Shown here: positions 1 through 4,525 of the stretch, piece after piece
Layout: every line of letters begins with the position of its first letter
How positions within the stretch are numbered: position 1 is the stretch's first letter
NCBI GenBank assembly: GCA_937870805.1
Contig: CALMZT010000045.1
Location: 1-7,744 of the forward strand
Length of the DNA stretch: 7,744 nucleotides
From: an uncultured Chloroflexota bacterium
GTDB lineage: Bacteria > Chloroflexota > Anaerolineae > Aggregatilineales > Phototrophicaceae
Direction: 5' to 3'
Notes under the pieces: generated by a model
Database searches by the model: none
Seen by the model: the letters and a program-made list of their open reading frames with translations, nothing else
Told to the model about the DNA's origin: nothing
Made by a program: the position numbers and the translations under genes

Positions 1-71
1 AGCAGGGCTTGCTGGATGACTATTTGCGTTCGCAACTCCGCTCCCCGGCTATCCAGATGCAGTTTGCGTAA
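1..71 (+). CDS. 3' end of an unidentified protein, truncated by the window edge
   Basis: Only the last 22 codons are present, in the frame beginning at position 3, ending with TAA at 69-71. The visible peptide is LLDDYLRSQLRSPAIQMQFA plus two residues before it. It looks like the amphipathic C-terminal tail of a larger soluble protein. The gap to mazG is only 33 nt and holds no terminator, so the two are probably co-transcribed. The tail is too short to name a family. A peptidyl-prolyl isomerase-like protein would fit the style of the tail, but that is a guess. The call rests on an open frame that runs from the edge to a stop just before mazG. Confidence 0.45.
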   Translation, partial: QGLLDDYLRSQLRSPAIQMQFA

Positions 72-104
72 GTCCTAAATGTTAACTCAGCGTAGGAAAT
101 CCAC

Positions 105-1508
105 ATGACTCTCACGATTGTCGGGCTGGGACGCGGACACATTGACGATCTCTCGCGGCGGGCGTGGCGGGCGCTGGAAAATGCGCGCAACGTCTATCTG
201 CGTACCACATCGCATCCCGCTGTGCCCCATCTGCCACCAAGCGCGCGTTATATCAGCCTGGACGACACGCAGGACGGCGTGGAGCGCGTGCTCGACGTGG
301 CGAAACTCGAAGACGTGGTGTACGCCGTGCCGGGCGATCCAATGGTCGGCGACGCGACGGTAACGCGGCTGCTGGCGCTGGCAAACGACGCTGGCATCAC
401 CGTGAAAATCGTCAACGGCATCAGCTTTGTCGAACCCGCGCTGAAACTTTTAGGCGTCAATGCGCTGGACGGCTTGCAAGTGCTGGATGGCGCGGCTGTG
501 GCGGCAATGCATCACCCGCCGATCAATCCCGATCTCCCGGCGCTGCTGGCACATGTCAGCCGCGAAAATGCCAGCGAGGTCAAGCGCGTGCTGCTGAACC
601 AGTATCCCGACGAGTTTGAGGTCACGCTGCTGCACAGCATCGGAACGGATGAGGCGCGCATTGAACGGCTGGCGCTGCGTGATCTTGACCAGCGTGCGCC
701 CTTGAGCGCCGTATTGTTTGTGCCAGCGTTGGGCGGCATGGCGAGCTTTCAACGCTTCGAGGAAATCATTGCCCACTTGCGCGCGCCAGAGGGCTGCCCC
801 TGGGATCGCAAGCAGATACACGAGTCGCTGCGCCCGTACCTCATCGAGGAAGCCTACGAGGTGCTGGAAGCCATCGACAACGGCGACTGGCAGGCGCTGA
901 GCGAAGAATTGGGCGATGTGATGCTGCAAGCCGTGCTGCACACGCAAATCGCCGTCGATCATGGCGAGTTCCGCATGACGGACGTGCTGCGCCACATCAA
1001 CAACAAACTGGTGCGGCGGCATCCGCATGTGTGGGGCGATACGCAGGTGAGCGGCGCGGAACAGGTGCTGGCGAATTGGGACACGCTGAAACAGCAGGAA
1101 CACGCCGAAAAAGGCACGGCGCGCGAGTCGCTGTTGGATGGCGTGCCGAAGGGCTTGCCCGCGCTGATGCAGACGTACCAATATCGGCAGAAGGCGGCGA
1201 AGATTGGCTTTGATTGGGAAAAGGTCGAGGATGTCGAAGCGAAAGTGCGCGAGGAATTAGAGGAAGTCGTCAATGCCAAAGACGCCGAGCAGATGTTTGA
1301 GGAAATGGGCGATTTGCTGTTTGCGCTGGTCAATTGGGCGCACTGGCTGGGTGTAAAAGACCCGGAAAGCGCGCTGCGTGAGGCGAACGCCAAATTCTAT
1401 CGACGCTTCCGCTATATCGAAGCACAGTTAAACGGAAAAACTGATGAACAGTATCCGATAGCGCAGCTTGAAGTGCTTTGGAATGAGGCGAAGGCGAAGG
1501 GGCTATGA
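105..1508 (+). CDS. mazG: MazG-family nucleoside triphosphate pyrophosphohydrolase fused to a tetrapyrrole-methylase-like domain (YabN type)
   Basis: This 467-residue protein has the domain order of Bacillus YabN. A SAM-dependent tetrapyrrole-methylase-like domain covers about residues 1-207, with IVGLGRG at 5-11, VPGDPMVGD at 75-83 and VNGISF at 103-108. Two MazG domains follow, at about 222-315 and 345-440. The first begins LRAPEGCPWD and carries the Mg-binding set EEAYE (E248, E249, E252) with EELGD (E268, D271). The second carries EELEE (383-387) and EEMGD (E400, D403). MazG enzymes hydrolyse NTPs or dNTPs to the monophosphate and PPi, clearing non-canonical nucleotides from the cytoplasm. 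The role of the methylase-like domain in such fusions is unclear, and GLGRG here replaces the more usual GLGPG. The ATG is supported by AGGAAA at 94-99, five nt upstream. The gene probably belongs to an operon with the truncated gene before it. Confidence 0.93.
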   Translation: MTLTIVGLGRGHIDDLSRRAWRALENARNVYLRTTSHPAVPHLPPSARYISLDDTQDGVERVLDVAKLEDVVYAVPGDPMVGDATVTRLLALANDAGITVKIVNGISFVEPALKLLGVNALDGLQVLDGAAVAAMHHPPINPDLPALLAHVSRENASEVKRVLLNQYPDEFEVTLLHSIGTDEARIERLALRDLDQRAPLSAVLFVPALGGMASFQRFEEIIAHLRAPEGCPWDRKQIHESLRPYLIEEAYEVLEAIDNGDWQALSEELGDVMLQAVLHTQIAVDHGEFRMTDVLRHINNKLVRRHPHVWGDTQVSGAEQVLANWDTLKQQEHAEKGTARESLLDGVPKGLPALMQTYQYRQKAAKIGFDWEKVEDVEAKVREELEEVVNAKDAEQMFEEMGDLLFALVNWAHWLGVKDPESALREANAKFYRRFRYIEAQLNGKTDEQYPIAQLEVLWNEAKAKGL

Positions 1509-1541
1509 AGTCGTTAGCTTTTAGTCGTTAGTCGTTAGCTC
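1507..1541 (+). repeat. Heptamer tandem array 1 (consensus TTAGTCG), five units
   Basis: Five consecutive 7-nt units start inside the mazG stop codon: GAAGTCG, TTAGCTT, TTAGTCG, TTAGTCG and TTAGCTC. The phase is kept exactly for 35 nt. This resembles the heptanucleotide STRR repeats described in cyanobacteria, though I infer the relation only from unit size and layout. It has no hairpin and no T-run, so it is not a classical terminator. The next 68 nt, up to the hairpin at 1610, show nothing recognisable. Confidence 0.8.
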
Positions 1542-1609
1542 AATGCGAAGCCTGTGATTCTATTGAAGGTTAGACGTTACGCAGTTGAGTTCAAATTTCC
1601 GCAGTGTTC

Positions 1610-1635
1610 GTAGGGGCGAACCAATGTGTTCGCCC
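1610..1635 (+). repeat. REP-like GTAG hairpin, copy 1
   Basis: GTAG is followed by a perfect 8-bp stem, GGGCGAAC at 1614-1621 and GTTCGCCC at 1628-1635, closing a CAATGT loop. It is one of four related copies (also at 2642, 4404 and 6072). A GTAG foot beside a GC-rich hairpin is the hallmark of REP sequences mobilised by REP-associated tyrosine transposases (RAYTs), but no RAYT gene is in this window. The flank at 1643-1649 (TATATCC) recurs after copy 4. There is no T-run, so a terminator role is unlikely. Confidence 0.8.
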
Positions 1636-1659
1636 AACGCAGTATATCCTCCCAAAGAT

Positions 1660-1688
1660 TTGACACTCGTCGCAAAGCAAGCTACTGT
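1660..1688 (+). promoter_or_regulatory. Putative sigma-70-type promoter for the isomerase gene
   Basis: A perfect -35 hexamer TTGACA (1660-1665) is followed by a 17-nt spacer and TACTGT (1683-1688). The latter keeps the three most conserved -10 positions (T1, A2, T6). Transcription would start near 1695, so almost the whole leader would be heptamer array 2. The -10 is weak, so confidence is moderate. Confidence 0.5.
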
Positions 1689-1690
1689 AC

Positions 1691-1725
1691 TGTCAACTGA
1701 AAACTGTCAACTGAAGACTCTCAAC
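1691..1725 (+). repeat. Heptamer tandem array 2, five units, occupying the leader of the isomerase gene
   Basis: The units are TGTCAAC, TGAAAAC, TGTCAAC, TGAAGAC and TCTCAAC, in perfect 7-nt phase, ending one base before the ATG at 1727. The array takes the place of the normal ribosome-binding region. GAAGA at 1714-1718 is the only weak Shine-Dalgarno-like segment. Read on the - strand it contains CAGTTTTC (1699-1706), the same octamer found in array 3 on the + strand just after the gene. Confidence 0.85.
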
Positions 1726-1726
1726 G

Positions 1727-2533
1727 ATGAAAATCGCGTGCCACACATGGGCATTTAACGACTTGACGCTGCCCGAAGCGCTGGGGACGATTGCGCGTAT
1801 GGGCTTCCGTTACGTAGACATTGGCAGCGGCGCGCACATCAATGCGCAGCGCGCCGCCACTGACCCGCGCAAAGAGGCATCAGAAATTCGCGCTGATTTG
1901 GAAGCGTTCAATCTGGACATCAGTGACTTGTACCTGATGCTGCCGCGCATCTCGCTTGCCGACGAGGAACGCCGCCGCAAGGAAATTGATCTTTATAAAG
2001 CGCTGATACCGTTTGCGCAGGCGTTGGGTACGCCGGGGATTACGCTGTCGCCGGGGTTAGCGCATCCCGCCGAAGATACGACGGCTTATGAGCGTACCCG
2101 TGATGCGCTGCGCGAGATGGTTGATTGGGGCAAGCAGGCAGGGCTGCGCATCAGCATTGAGCCACATATGGACTCGATGGCGCAAAAGCCCGACATTACG
2201 CAGCAGCTTTTGAAGGATGTGGAAGGACTGGCGCTGACATTGGATTGGGGAGCGCTGGTGTGCCAGAATGTGGCTCACGACGAGATCGTAAAACTGCTGC
2301 CGAAAGCGCGCCATGTACAAATTCGGCAGGCGGCGCGCGCGCAGTTGCAAACGCCATTTGAGCGCGGACGTATCGACATGCCAAAAGTCGTCGAAGCGCT
2401 GCGCGATTACAACGGCGTGGTGTGTGTCAAATACATGAAAGTTCCCGGTCCGCATGGGCTGTTGGAAGTCAACACAGTGCGCGAAAGCGTGCGTCTGCGT
2501 GATGTGCTGCGCGCAACGGCTCAGCCAGCTTAG
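1727..2533 (+). CDS. Sugar phosphate isomerase/epimerase-like TIM-barrel protein (AP endonuclease 2 / xylose isomerase-like superfamily)
   Basis: The protein has 268 residues, a normal length for this superfamily of (beta/alpha)8 metal-dependent isomerases, epimerases and IolE-like dehydratases. The start MKIACHTWAF and the following MGFRYVDIGSG are typical first and second barrel strands. The usual metal ligands appear as E145 in ISIEPH, D173 in LTLDWG and H196 in HVQIR. An R200-containing strand follows, then GRIDMPKVVEAL (214-225), the usual helix before the last strand. The position where a fourth acidic ligand is expected reads VVCVKYMK, with K235 instead of Glu, so catalysis may differ or be lost. 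There is no signal peptide, so it should be cytoplasmic. The substrate cannot be told. The ATG at 1727 is preferred because translation matches the family from the first strand. No sugar-pathway neighbours are present. It seems to be a single-gene unit with its own promoter and terminator. Confidence 0.85.
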   Translation: MKIACHTWAFNDLTLPEALGTIARMGFRYVDIGSGAHINAQRAATDPRKEASEIRADLEAFNLDISDLYLMLPRISLADEERRRKEIDLYKALIPFAQALGTPGITLSPGLAHPAEDTTAYERTRDALREMVDWGKQAGLRISIEPHMDSMAQKPDITQQLLKDVEGLALTLDWGALVCQNVAHDEIVKLLPKARHVQIRQAARAQLQTPFERGRIDMPKVVEALRDYNGVVCVKYMKVPGPHGLLEVNTVRESVRLRDVLRATAQPA

Positions 2534-2538
2534 GAGTT

Positions 2539-2566
2539 TTTCAGTTTTCGGTGGGCAATTTGCAGT
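2539..2566 (+). repeat. Heptamer tandem array 3, four degenerate units
   Basis: The units TTTCAGT, TTTCGGT, GGGCAAT and TTGCAGT keep 7-nt phase, beginning six nt after the isomerase stop. It shares CAGTTTTC (2542-2549) with the reverse complement of array 2, so the gene is flanked by oppositely oriented arrays of one family. It is more degenerate than the other arrays. Confidence 0.55.
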
Positions 2567-2582
2567 AAAGAGAGAAATAAAA

Positions 2583-2611
2583 AGAGCGAACACCGCGTTC
2601 GCTCTCTTTTT
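2583..2611. terminator. Bidirectional rho-independent terminator between convergent genes
   Basis: A perfect 9-bp stem (AGAGCGAAC at 2583-2591 with GTTCGCTCT at 2597-2605) closes a 5-nt loop. TTTTT (2607-2611) lies 3' on the + strand, and an A-run at 2577-2583 gives a matching U-run on the - strand. It sits between the isomerase gene (+) and yceI (-), so it can stop both. It is 212 nt beyond the yceI stop, a long 3' tail for that gene. Confidence 0.85.
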
Positions 2612-2641
2612 GTGGGTATGGCGCACTCAGAACGGATCGTT

Positions 2642-2667
2642 GTAGGGGCAGACCAATGTGTCTGCCC
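2642..2667 (+). repeat. REP-like GTAG hairpin, copy 2
   Basis: GTAG is followed by GGGCAGAC (2646-2653), the loop CAATGT, and GTCTGCCC (2660-2667). Compared with copy 1, the two inner stem positions that differ on the left arm are matched by compensating changes on the right arm, so the hairpin is conserved while its sequence is not. Confidence 0.8.
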
Positions 2668-2680
2668 AAAAATTCTATCA

Positions 2681-2727
2681 GCCAAAAGTCTCTGTCCTGT
2701 CCAATTCATTGGACGTGGTACTTTGGC
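2681..2727. repeat. Nested imperfect inverted repeat in the convergent intergenic region
   Basis: The outer arms are GCCAAAAGT (2681-2689) and ACTTTGGC (2720-2727), complementary apart from one bulged A. The inner arms GTCCAAT (2699-2705) and ATTGGAC (2708-2714) are perfect with a 2-nt loop. No T-run follows on either strand. It could be a processing signal, a mobile-repeat relic or a protein site. The function is unknown. Confidence 0.55.
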
Positions 2728-2728
2728 A

Positions 2729-2750
2729 GCCGGAAACTTTAGTTTCTGGC
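2729..2750. repeat. Stem-loop next to the nested inverted repeat
   Basis: GCCGGAAACT (2729-2738) pairs with AGTTTCTGGC (2741-2750) through ten positions, one of them a G-U wobble, leaving only TT in the loop. A smaller AACGT/ACGTT hairpin follows at 2764-2776. These lie in the 3' tail expected for the yceI message. The rest of the 2751-2822 stretch shows nothing recognisable. Confidence 0.5.
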
Positions 2751-2822
2751 GGTGAACTCCTTGAACGTAAAACGTTAGCTTAATACTACCCGCCATGTCC
2801 CTACAGTAGCTTGCGTCGTTGA

Positions 2823-3365
2823 TTACGCAGGGACTTGTTCAGTCACCAGGATCGCTTGCACGTCGAGTTCGATGGTGATTTCCTTGCCGACGAGCCAGCC
2901 GCCCGCTTCCAGACCGACATTCCACGTCAAACCCCAGTCTTCGCGGTTGATCTTGGTCTTGCCGTTGAAGGCGACACGCTGATTGCCATACAGATCCTTG
3001 AACTGTCCCATGAATTCGGCGTCGATCACGACAGGGCGTGTTGTGCCGCGAATGGTCAGGTCGCCCGTGAGCCTGGCGGTGTTATCGCCTGTGATTTCAA
3101 CGTTCGTGCTCTTGAAGCTCAGCGTCGGGTGATTGGCGACATCAAGGAAGTCAGCGCTGCGCAGGTGATTATCACGATCACCAACGCCTGTGCTGATCGT
3201 CGTGGCGTCAATGGTTGCTTCGACAGACGCAGCGGCGAGATTCTGGGGGTCAAAAGTCAGAGTACCTGTCACTTGATCGAACTGCCCGCGAACGGTAGTC
3301 ACCATCATGTGACGAGCAGAAAAAGCGGCATTGGTATGAGTCGAGTCAAAATTCCACGTAGCCAT
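2823..3365 (-). CDS. YceI-family lipocalin-fold protein (polyisoprenoid-binding-like)
   Basis: This 180-residue protein covers the whole YceI domain. It starts with WNFDSTHTNAAFSARH (4-19), the family's opening strand, followed by VRGQF (25-29), the central GVGDRDNHLRSADFLD (60-75), GDLTIRGTTRPV (101-112) and the closing INREDWGLTWN (139-149). Structurally known members are extended lipocalin-like barrels that bind isoprenoid or amide lipids in a hydrophobic pocket. There is no signal peptide, so this is a cytoplasmic form, unlike periplasmic E. coli YceI. AGGAG on the - strand (3376-3380), 10 nt upstream, supports the ATG. The promoter and two palindromic operators lie just upstream. The tetR gene on the same strand farther upstream points to a TetR-controlled stress or lipid response. 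The ligand is unknown. Confidence 0.93.
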   Translation of the reverse strand: MATWNFDSTHTNAAFSARHMMVTTVRGQFDQVTGTLTFDPQNLAAASVEATIDATTISTGVGDRDNHLRSADFLDVANHPTLSFKSTNVEITGDNTARLTGDLTIRGTTRPVVIDAEFMGQFKDLYGNQRVAFNGKTKINREDWGLTWNVGLEAGGWLVGKEITIELDVQAILVTEQVPA

Positions 3366-3401
3366 GAGTGTTATGCTCCTAATTGCGATTGTTTAATGGG
3401 T

Positions 3402-3421
3402 AAACGGACTATAGTCCGTTT
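3402..3421. promoter_or_regulatory. Operator O1: perfect 20-bp palindrome
   Basis: AAACGGACTATAGTCCGTTT is a perfect palindrome, a form and length typical of TetR-family operators. It begins within a few bases downstream of the predicted yceI start site (about 3425 on the - strand), so a bound repressor would block initiation or clearance. The TetR protein encoded at 3680-4267 is the obvious candidate ligand. Confidence 0.82.
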
Positions 3422-3422
3422 G

Positions 3423-3461
3423 ATGGACAGAATCATAACACACTCAAATGGCGCTGTCCAT
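3423..3461. repeat. 8-bp inverted repeat around the yceI promoter
   Basis: ATGGACAG (3423-3430) and CTGTCCAT (3454-3461) are perfect inverted arms separated by 23 nt. The right arm includes the -35 hexamer, and the left arm lies between the -10 and O1. It may be chance, or a site for a second regulator. Confidence 0.4.
3432..3460 (-). promoter_or_regulatory. Sigma-70-type promoter for yceI
   Basis: On the - strand TGGACA (3455-3460, 5 of 6 to consensus) is followed by an exact 17-nt spacer and TATGAT (3432-3437, 5 of 6). The start would be near 3425, giving a leader of about 60 nt with an AGGAG ribosome-binding site. O1 lies just downstream and O2 just upstream. Confidence 0.75.
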
Positions 3462-3475
3462 TAGAGAATCGTTAG

Positions 3476-3495
3476 AAACGGACGCATGTCCGTTT
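3476..3495. promoter_or_regulatory. Operator O2: near-identical 20-bp palindrome
   Basis: AAACGGAC and GTCCGTTT arms identical to those of O1 flank a GCAT centre. The O1-O2 centre distance is 74 bp, about seven helical turns, so the sites face the same side of the helix. O2 lies upstream of the -35. Two dimers bracketing a promoter suggest cooperative or looping repression. Confidence 0.75.
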
Positions 3496-3516
3496 AGACG
3501 AAAGTCCGTTTAGACG
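3488..3516. repeat. 13-bp direct repeat creating an extra operator half-site
   Basis: GTCCGTTTAGACG occurs at 3488-3500 (including the right arm of O2) and again at 3504-3516, with a period of 16 nt. The second copy supplies a lone GTCCGTTT half-site (3504-3511) without a matching left arm. It looks like a partial duplication of the operator. Confidence 0.6.
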
Positions 3517-3609
3517 CTGTTTGATAATCCAAGATGTAAGGTTTACTTTAGGGGATATTGAACTTTGTTCTCAGTGTTCTACGTTGTACTCAACACGGTG
3601 TCCTCTGTG

Positions 3610-3666
3610 ATTCAATTTCTCCTGCTTTTCTTGGCGTCTTGACGTCTTGGCGGTTCAAAATTGAAT
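3610..3666. repeat. Octamer tandem repeat enclosed by a 9-bp inverted repeat
   Basis: ATTCAATTT (3610-3618) and AAATTGAAT (3658-3666) are perfect inverted arms. Between them lie three in-phase octamers, TCTTGGCG, TCTTGACG and TCTTGGCG (3629-3652). The preceding stretch from about 3566 has a loosely similar TTCTC/TTCTA rhythm. The block lies directly after the tetR stop. No protein frame was found in the whole 3366-3679 gap apart from the listed sites. Confidence 0.6.
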
Positions 3667-3679
3667 TTCAAATAGGTCC

Positions 3680-4267
3680 TTACGCGATGAGACGGTCAAG
3701 AGTGTCAAGCAAGCCGTTGATGATGCGCTCAAAAGAATAGCCCAAAGCGTGGCGCTGGTAGTAAAAGACGTTCACATCGAGCATGGTGTAGAGCACGTCG
3801 CTGAAATAGTCGATGTCGCCTTGTACGTGCATCGCTTGCAGCAGCCCGCGAATAGTCTGTCGCCACCAGCGATGGGCGGGTTGATCCAGAATGATACCAT
3901 CGGCGTCAATCATGCCTGCGCGCAAAAGCGGACTGTTGCGCTCGACAAATGCCAGCACTTCTGGCAGGAACCAGCGCAGGTTCTGAAGCGGCTCGTGGAA
4001 TGTGCGCAGGCGTTCCAGCGTGTGTTCCTGCAAATCACGCTGATCGTCATCCAGCAGCGCGTGGCATAACTCCCCTTTGTTGGCAAAGTGGCGGTAAAGG
4101 GTGCCCTTGCCAACGCCGGCGGCTTCAGCAATGTCCGACATGCAAACGACTTCGACACCGCGTTCATCGAATAGGCGGCGCGCGGTATCCAGCAGCAGGC
4201 GGCGATTTTTTACCGCGTCAGCACGAATTGGACGAGGGGAAATGAGGATGAGGTTATCGTTGTTCAT
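3680..4267 (-). CDS. TetR/AcrR-family transcriptional regulator
   Basis: With the start at 4267 the protein has 195 residues, usual for TetR regulators. The N-terminal DNA-binding domain runs from about residue 13 (IRADAVKNRRLLLDTARRLFDERG) through the helix-turn-helix at 43-61, with AEAAGVGKGTLYRHF (47-61) almost at family consensus. The rest is an all-helical ligand and dimerisation domain. The frame stays open upstream to 4489, but those codons cross the MITE-like element and do not resemble a TetR N-terminus, so the ATG at 4265-4267 is preferred. No Shine-Dalgarno is evident. The gene is upstream of yceI on the same strand, and the two palindromes before yceI are its likely targets. No such palindrome occurs near its own start, so autoregulation is not indicated. 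The inducer is unknown. Confidence 0.92.
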   Translation of the reverse strand: MNNDNLILISPRPIRADAVKNRRLLLDTARRLFDERGVEVVCMSDIAEAAGVGKGTLYRHFANKGELCHALLDDDQRDLQEHTLERLRTFHEPLQNLRWFLPEVLAFVERNSPLLRAGMIDADGIILDQPAHRWWRQTIRGLLQAMHVQGDIDYFSDVLYTMLDVNVFYYQRHALGYSFERIINGLLDTLDRLIA

Positions 4268-4300
4268 GTTGAATGCAAAAATACGTGAAAATCCATCACT

Positions 4301-4306
4301 ATTATA
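4301..4306 (-). promoter_or_regulatory. Putative -10 element of tetR
   Basis: TATAAT on the - strand matches the -10 consensus exactly and would start transcription near 4294, 27 nt before the ATG. The -35 at 17-nt spacing (ACGGCA) is poor. A perfect TTGACA lies only 8 nt upstream and cannot pair with it. Confidence 0.5.
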
Positions 4307-4348
4307 AACTACGTTGTCAATGATGCCGTTGGATTTGTGTATAATCCG

Positions 4349-4501
4349 TAGGGCGATTGCATCAAAATCACAGTTTGGCTCAAGAAAGGTCAAGAGTGTC
4401 ATTGTAGGGGCGCACCAACGTGTGCGCCCGCTCAGGTCTTTCCCTACAGATATATTGTGAACCCTCATAGCCTTTTCATTAAATTTCATGCAATCGCCCT
4501 A
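4349..4501. mobile_element. MITE-like non-autonomous element with target-site duplication
   Basis: The element is 153 bp long. It has 14-bp perfect terminal inverted repeats, TAGGGCGATTGCAT (4349-4362) and ATGCAATCGCCCTA (4488-4501), extending to 17 of 18 when the next bases are counted. The exact 10-bp sequence GTATAATCCG sits immediately outside both ends (4339-4348 and 4502-4511), the pattern of a target-site duplication. No transposase frame fits inside. A REP-like hairpin occupies its middle. It entered the divergent promoter region between tetR and the 4526 gene. The duplicated target includes TATAAT, so each side keeps a -10-like box. A 10-bp duplication suits several DDE families, including IS4-like ones, but the family cannot be named from here. 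Confidence 0.85.
4403..4448. repeat. REP-like GTAG hairpin, copy 3, with an extra outer stem
   Basis: GTAG (4404-4407) precedes GGGCGCAC (4408-4415), the loop CAACGT and GTGCGCCC (4422-4429). This copy alone has a second, outer pairing: TGTAGGG (4403-4409) with CCCTACA (4442-4448). The two pairings share GG and would compete. It lies inside the MITE-like element and may be a later, nested insertion or the more complete form of the repeat. Confidence 0.7.
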
Positions 4502-4502
4502 G

Positions 4503-4520
4503 TATAATCCGCAGTGAGGT
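4503..4520 (+). promoter_or_regulatory. -10 box and ribosome-binding site for the 4526 gene
   Basis: TATAAT (4503-4508) lies in the right copy of the target duplication. TGAGGT (4515-4520) is the Shine-Dalgarno-like segment, five nt before the ATG at 4526, and it decides that start over the in-frame GTG at 4514. The leader would be only about 10-12 nt. No good -35 occurs upstream, since that region is now the MITE end. Confidence 0.5.
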
Positions 4521-4525
4521 TGATT

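Noticed and set aside
450..1181. Long open frame on the - strand inside mazG
   Set aside because: It is antisense to a clearly conserved MazG sequence, is His/Gln/Arg-rich without any recognisable motif, and reflects the codon pattern of the real gene.
1610..1635. REP-like hairpins as rho-independent terminators
   Set aside because: None of the four copies has a T-run on either strand, and the same spacers have other or no termination signals.
1691..1725. Heptamer arrays as a CRISPR array
   Set aside because: Units are 7 nt and contiguous, with no spacers, no 25-40 nt repeats and no cas genes in the window.
2797..2834. GTCCCT/AGGGAC inverted repeat at the yceI 3' end
   Set aside because: The arms are six bp with a 26-nt gap and no T-run, easily due to chance.
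2835..3464. Long + strand open frame across yceI and its promoter
   Set aside because: It is antisense to a full YceI domain and runs across operators and the promoter. No protein family resemblance was seen.
4310..4320. Perfect TTGACA on the - strand as the -35 of tetR
   Set aside because: It is only 8 nt from the TATAAT at 4301-4306, and no acceptable -10 lies 16-18 nt downstream.
4268..4489. A longer tetR reading frame starting at 4489
   Set aside because: The extra 74 codons run through the MITE-like element and a REP hairpin and have no TetR-like content. The ATG at 4267 gives the normal length and N-terminus.
4514..4525. In-frame GTG start for the 4526 gene
   Set aside because: TGAGGT, which overlaps this GTG, is well placed as the ribosome-binding site for the ATG at 4526. 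A start at 4514 would itself lack a Shine-Dalgarno.
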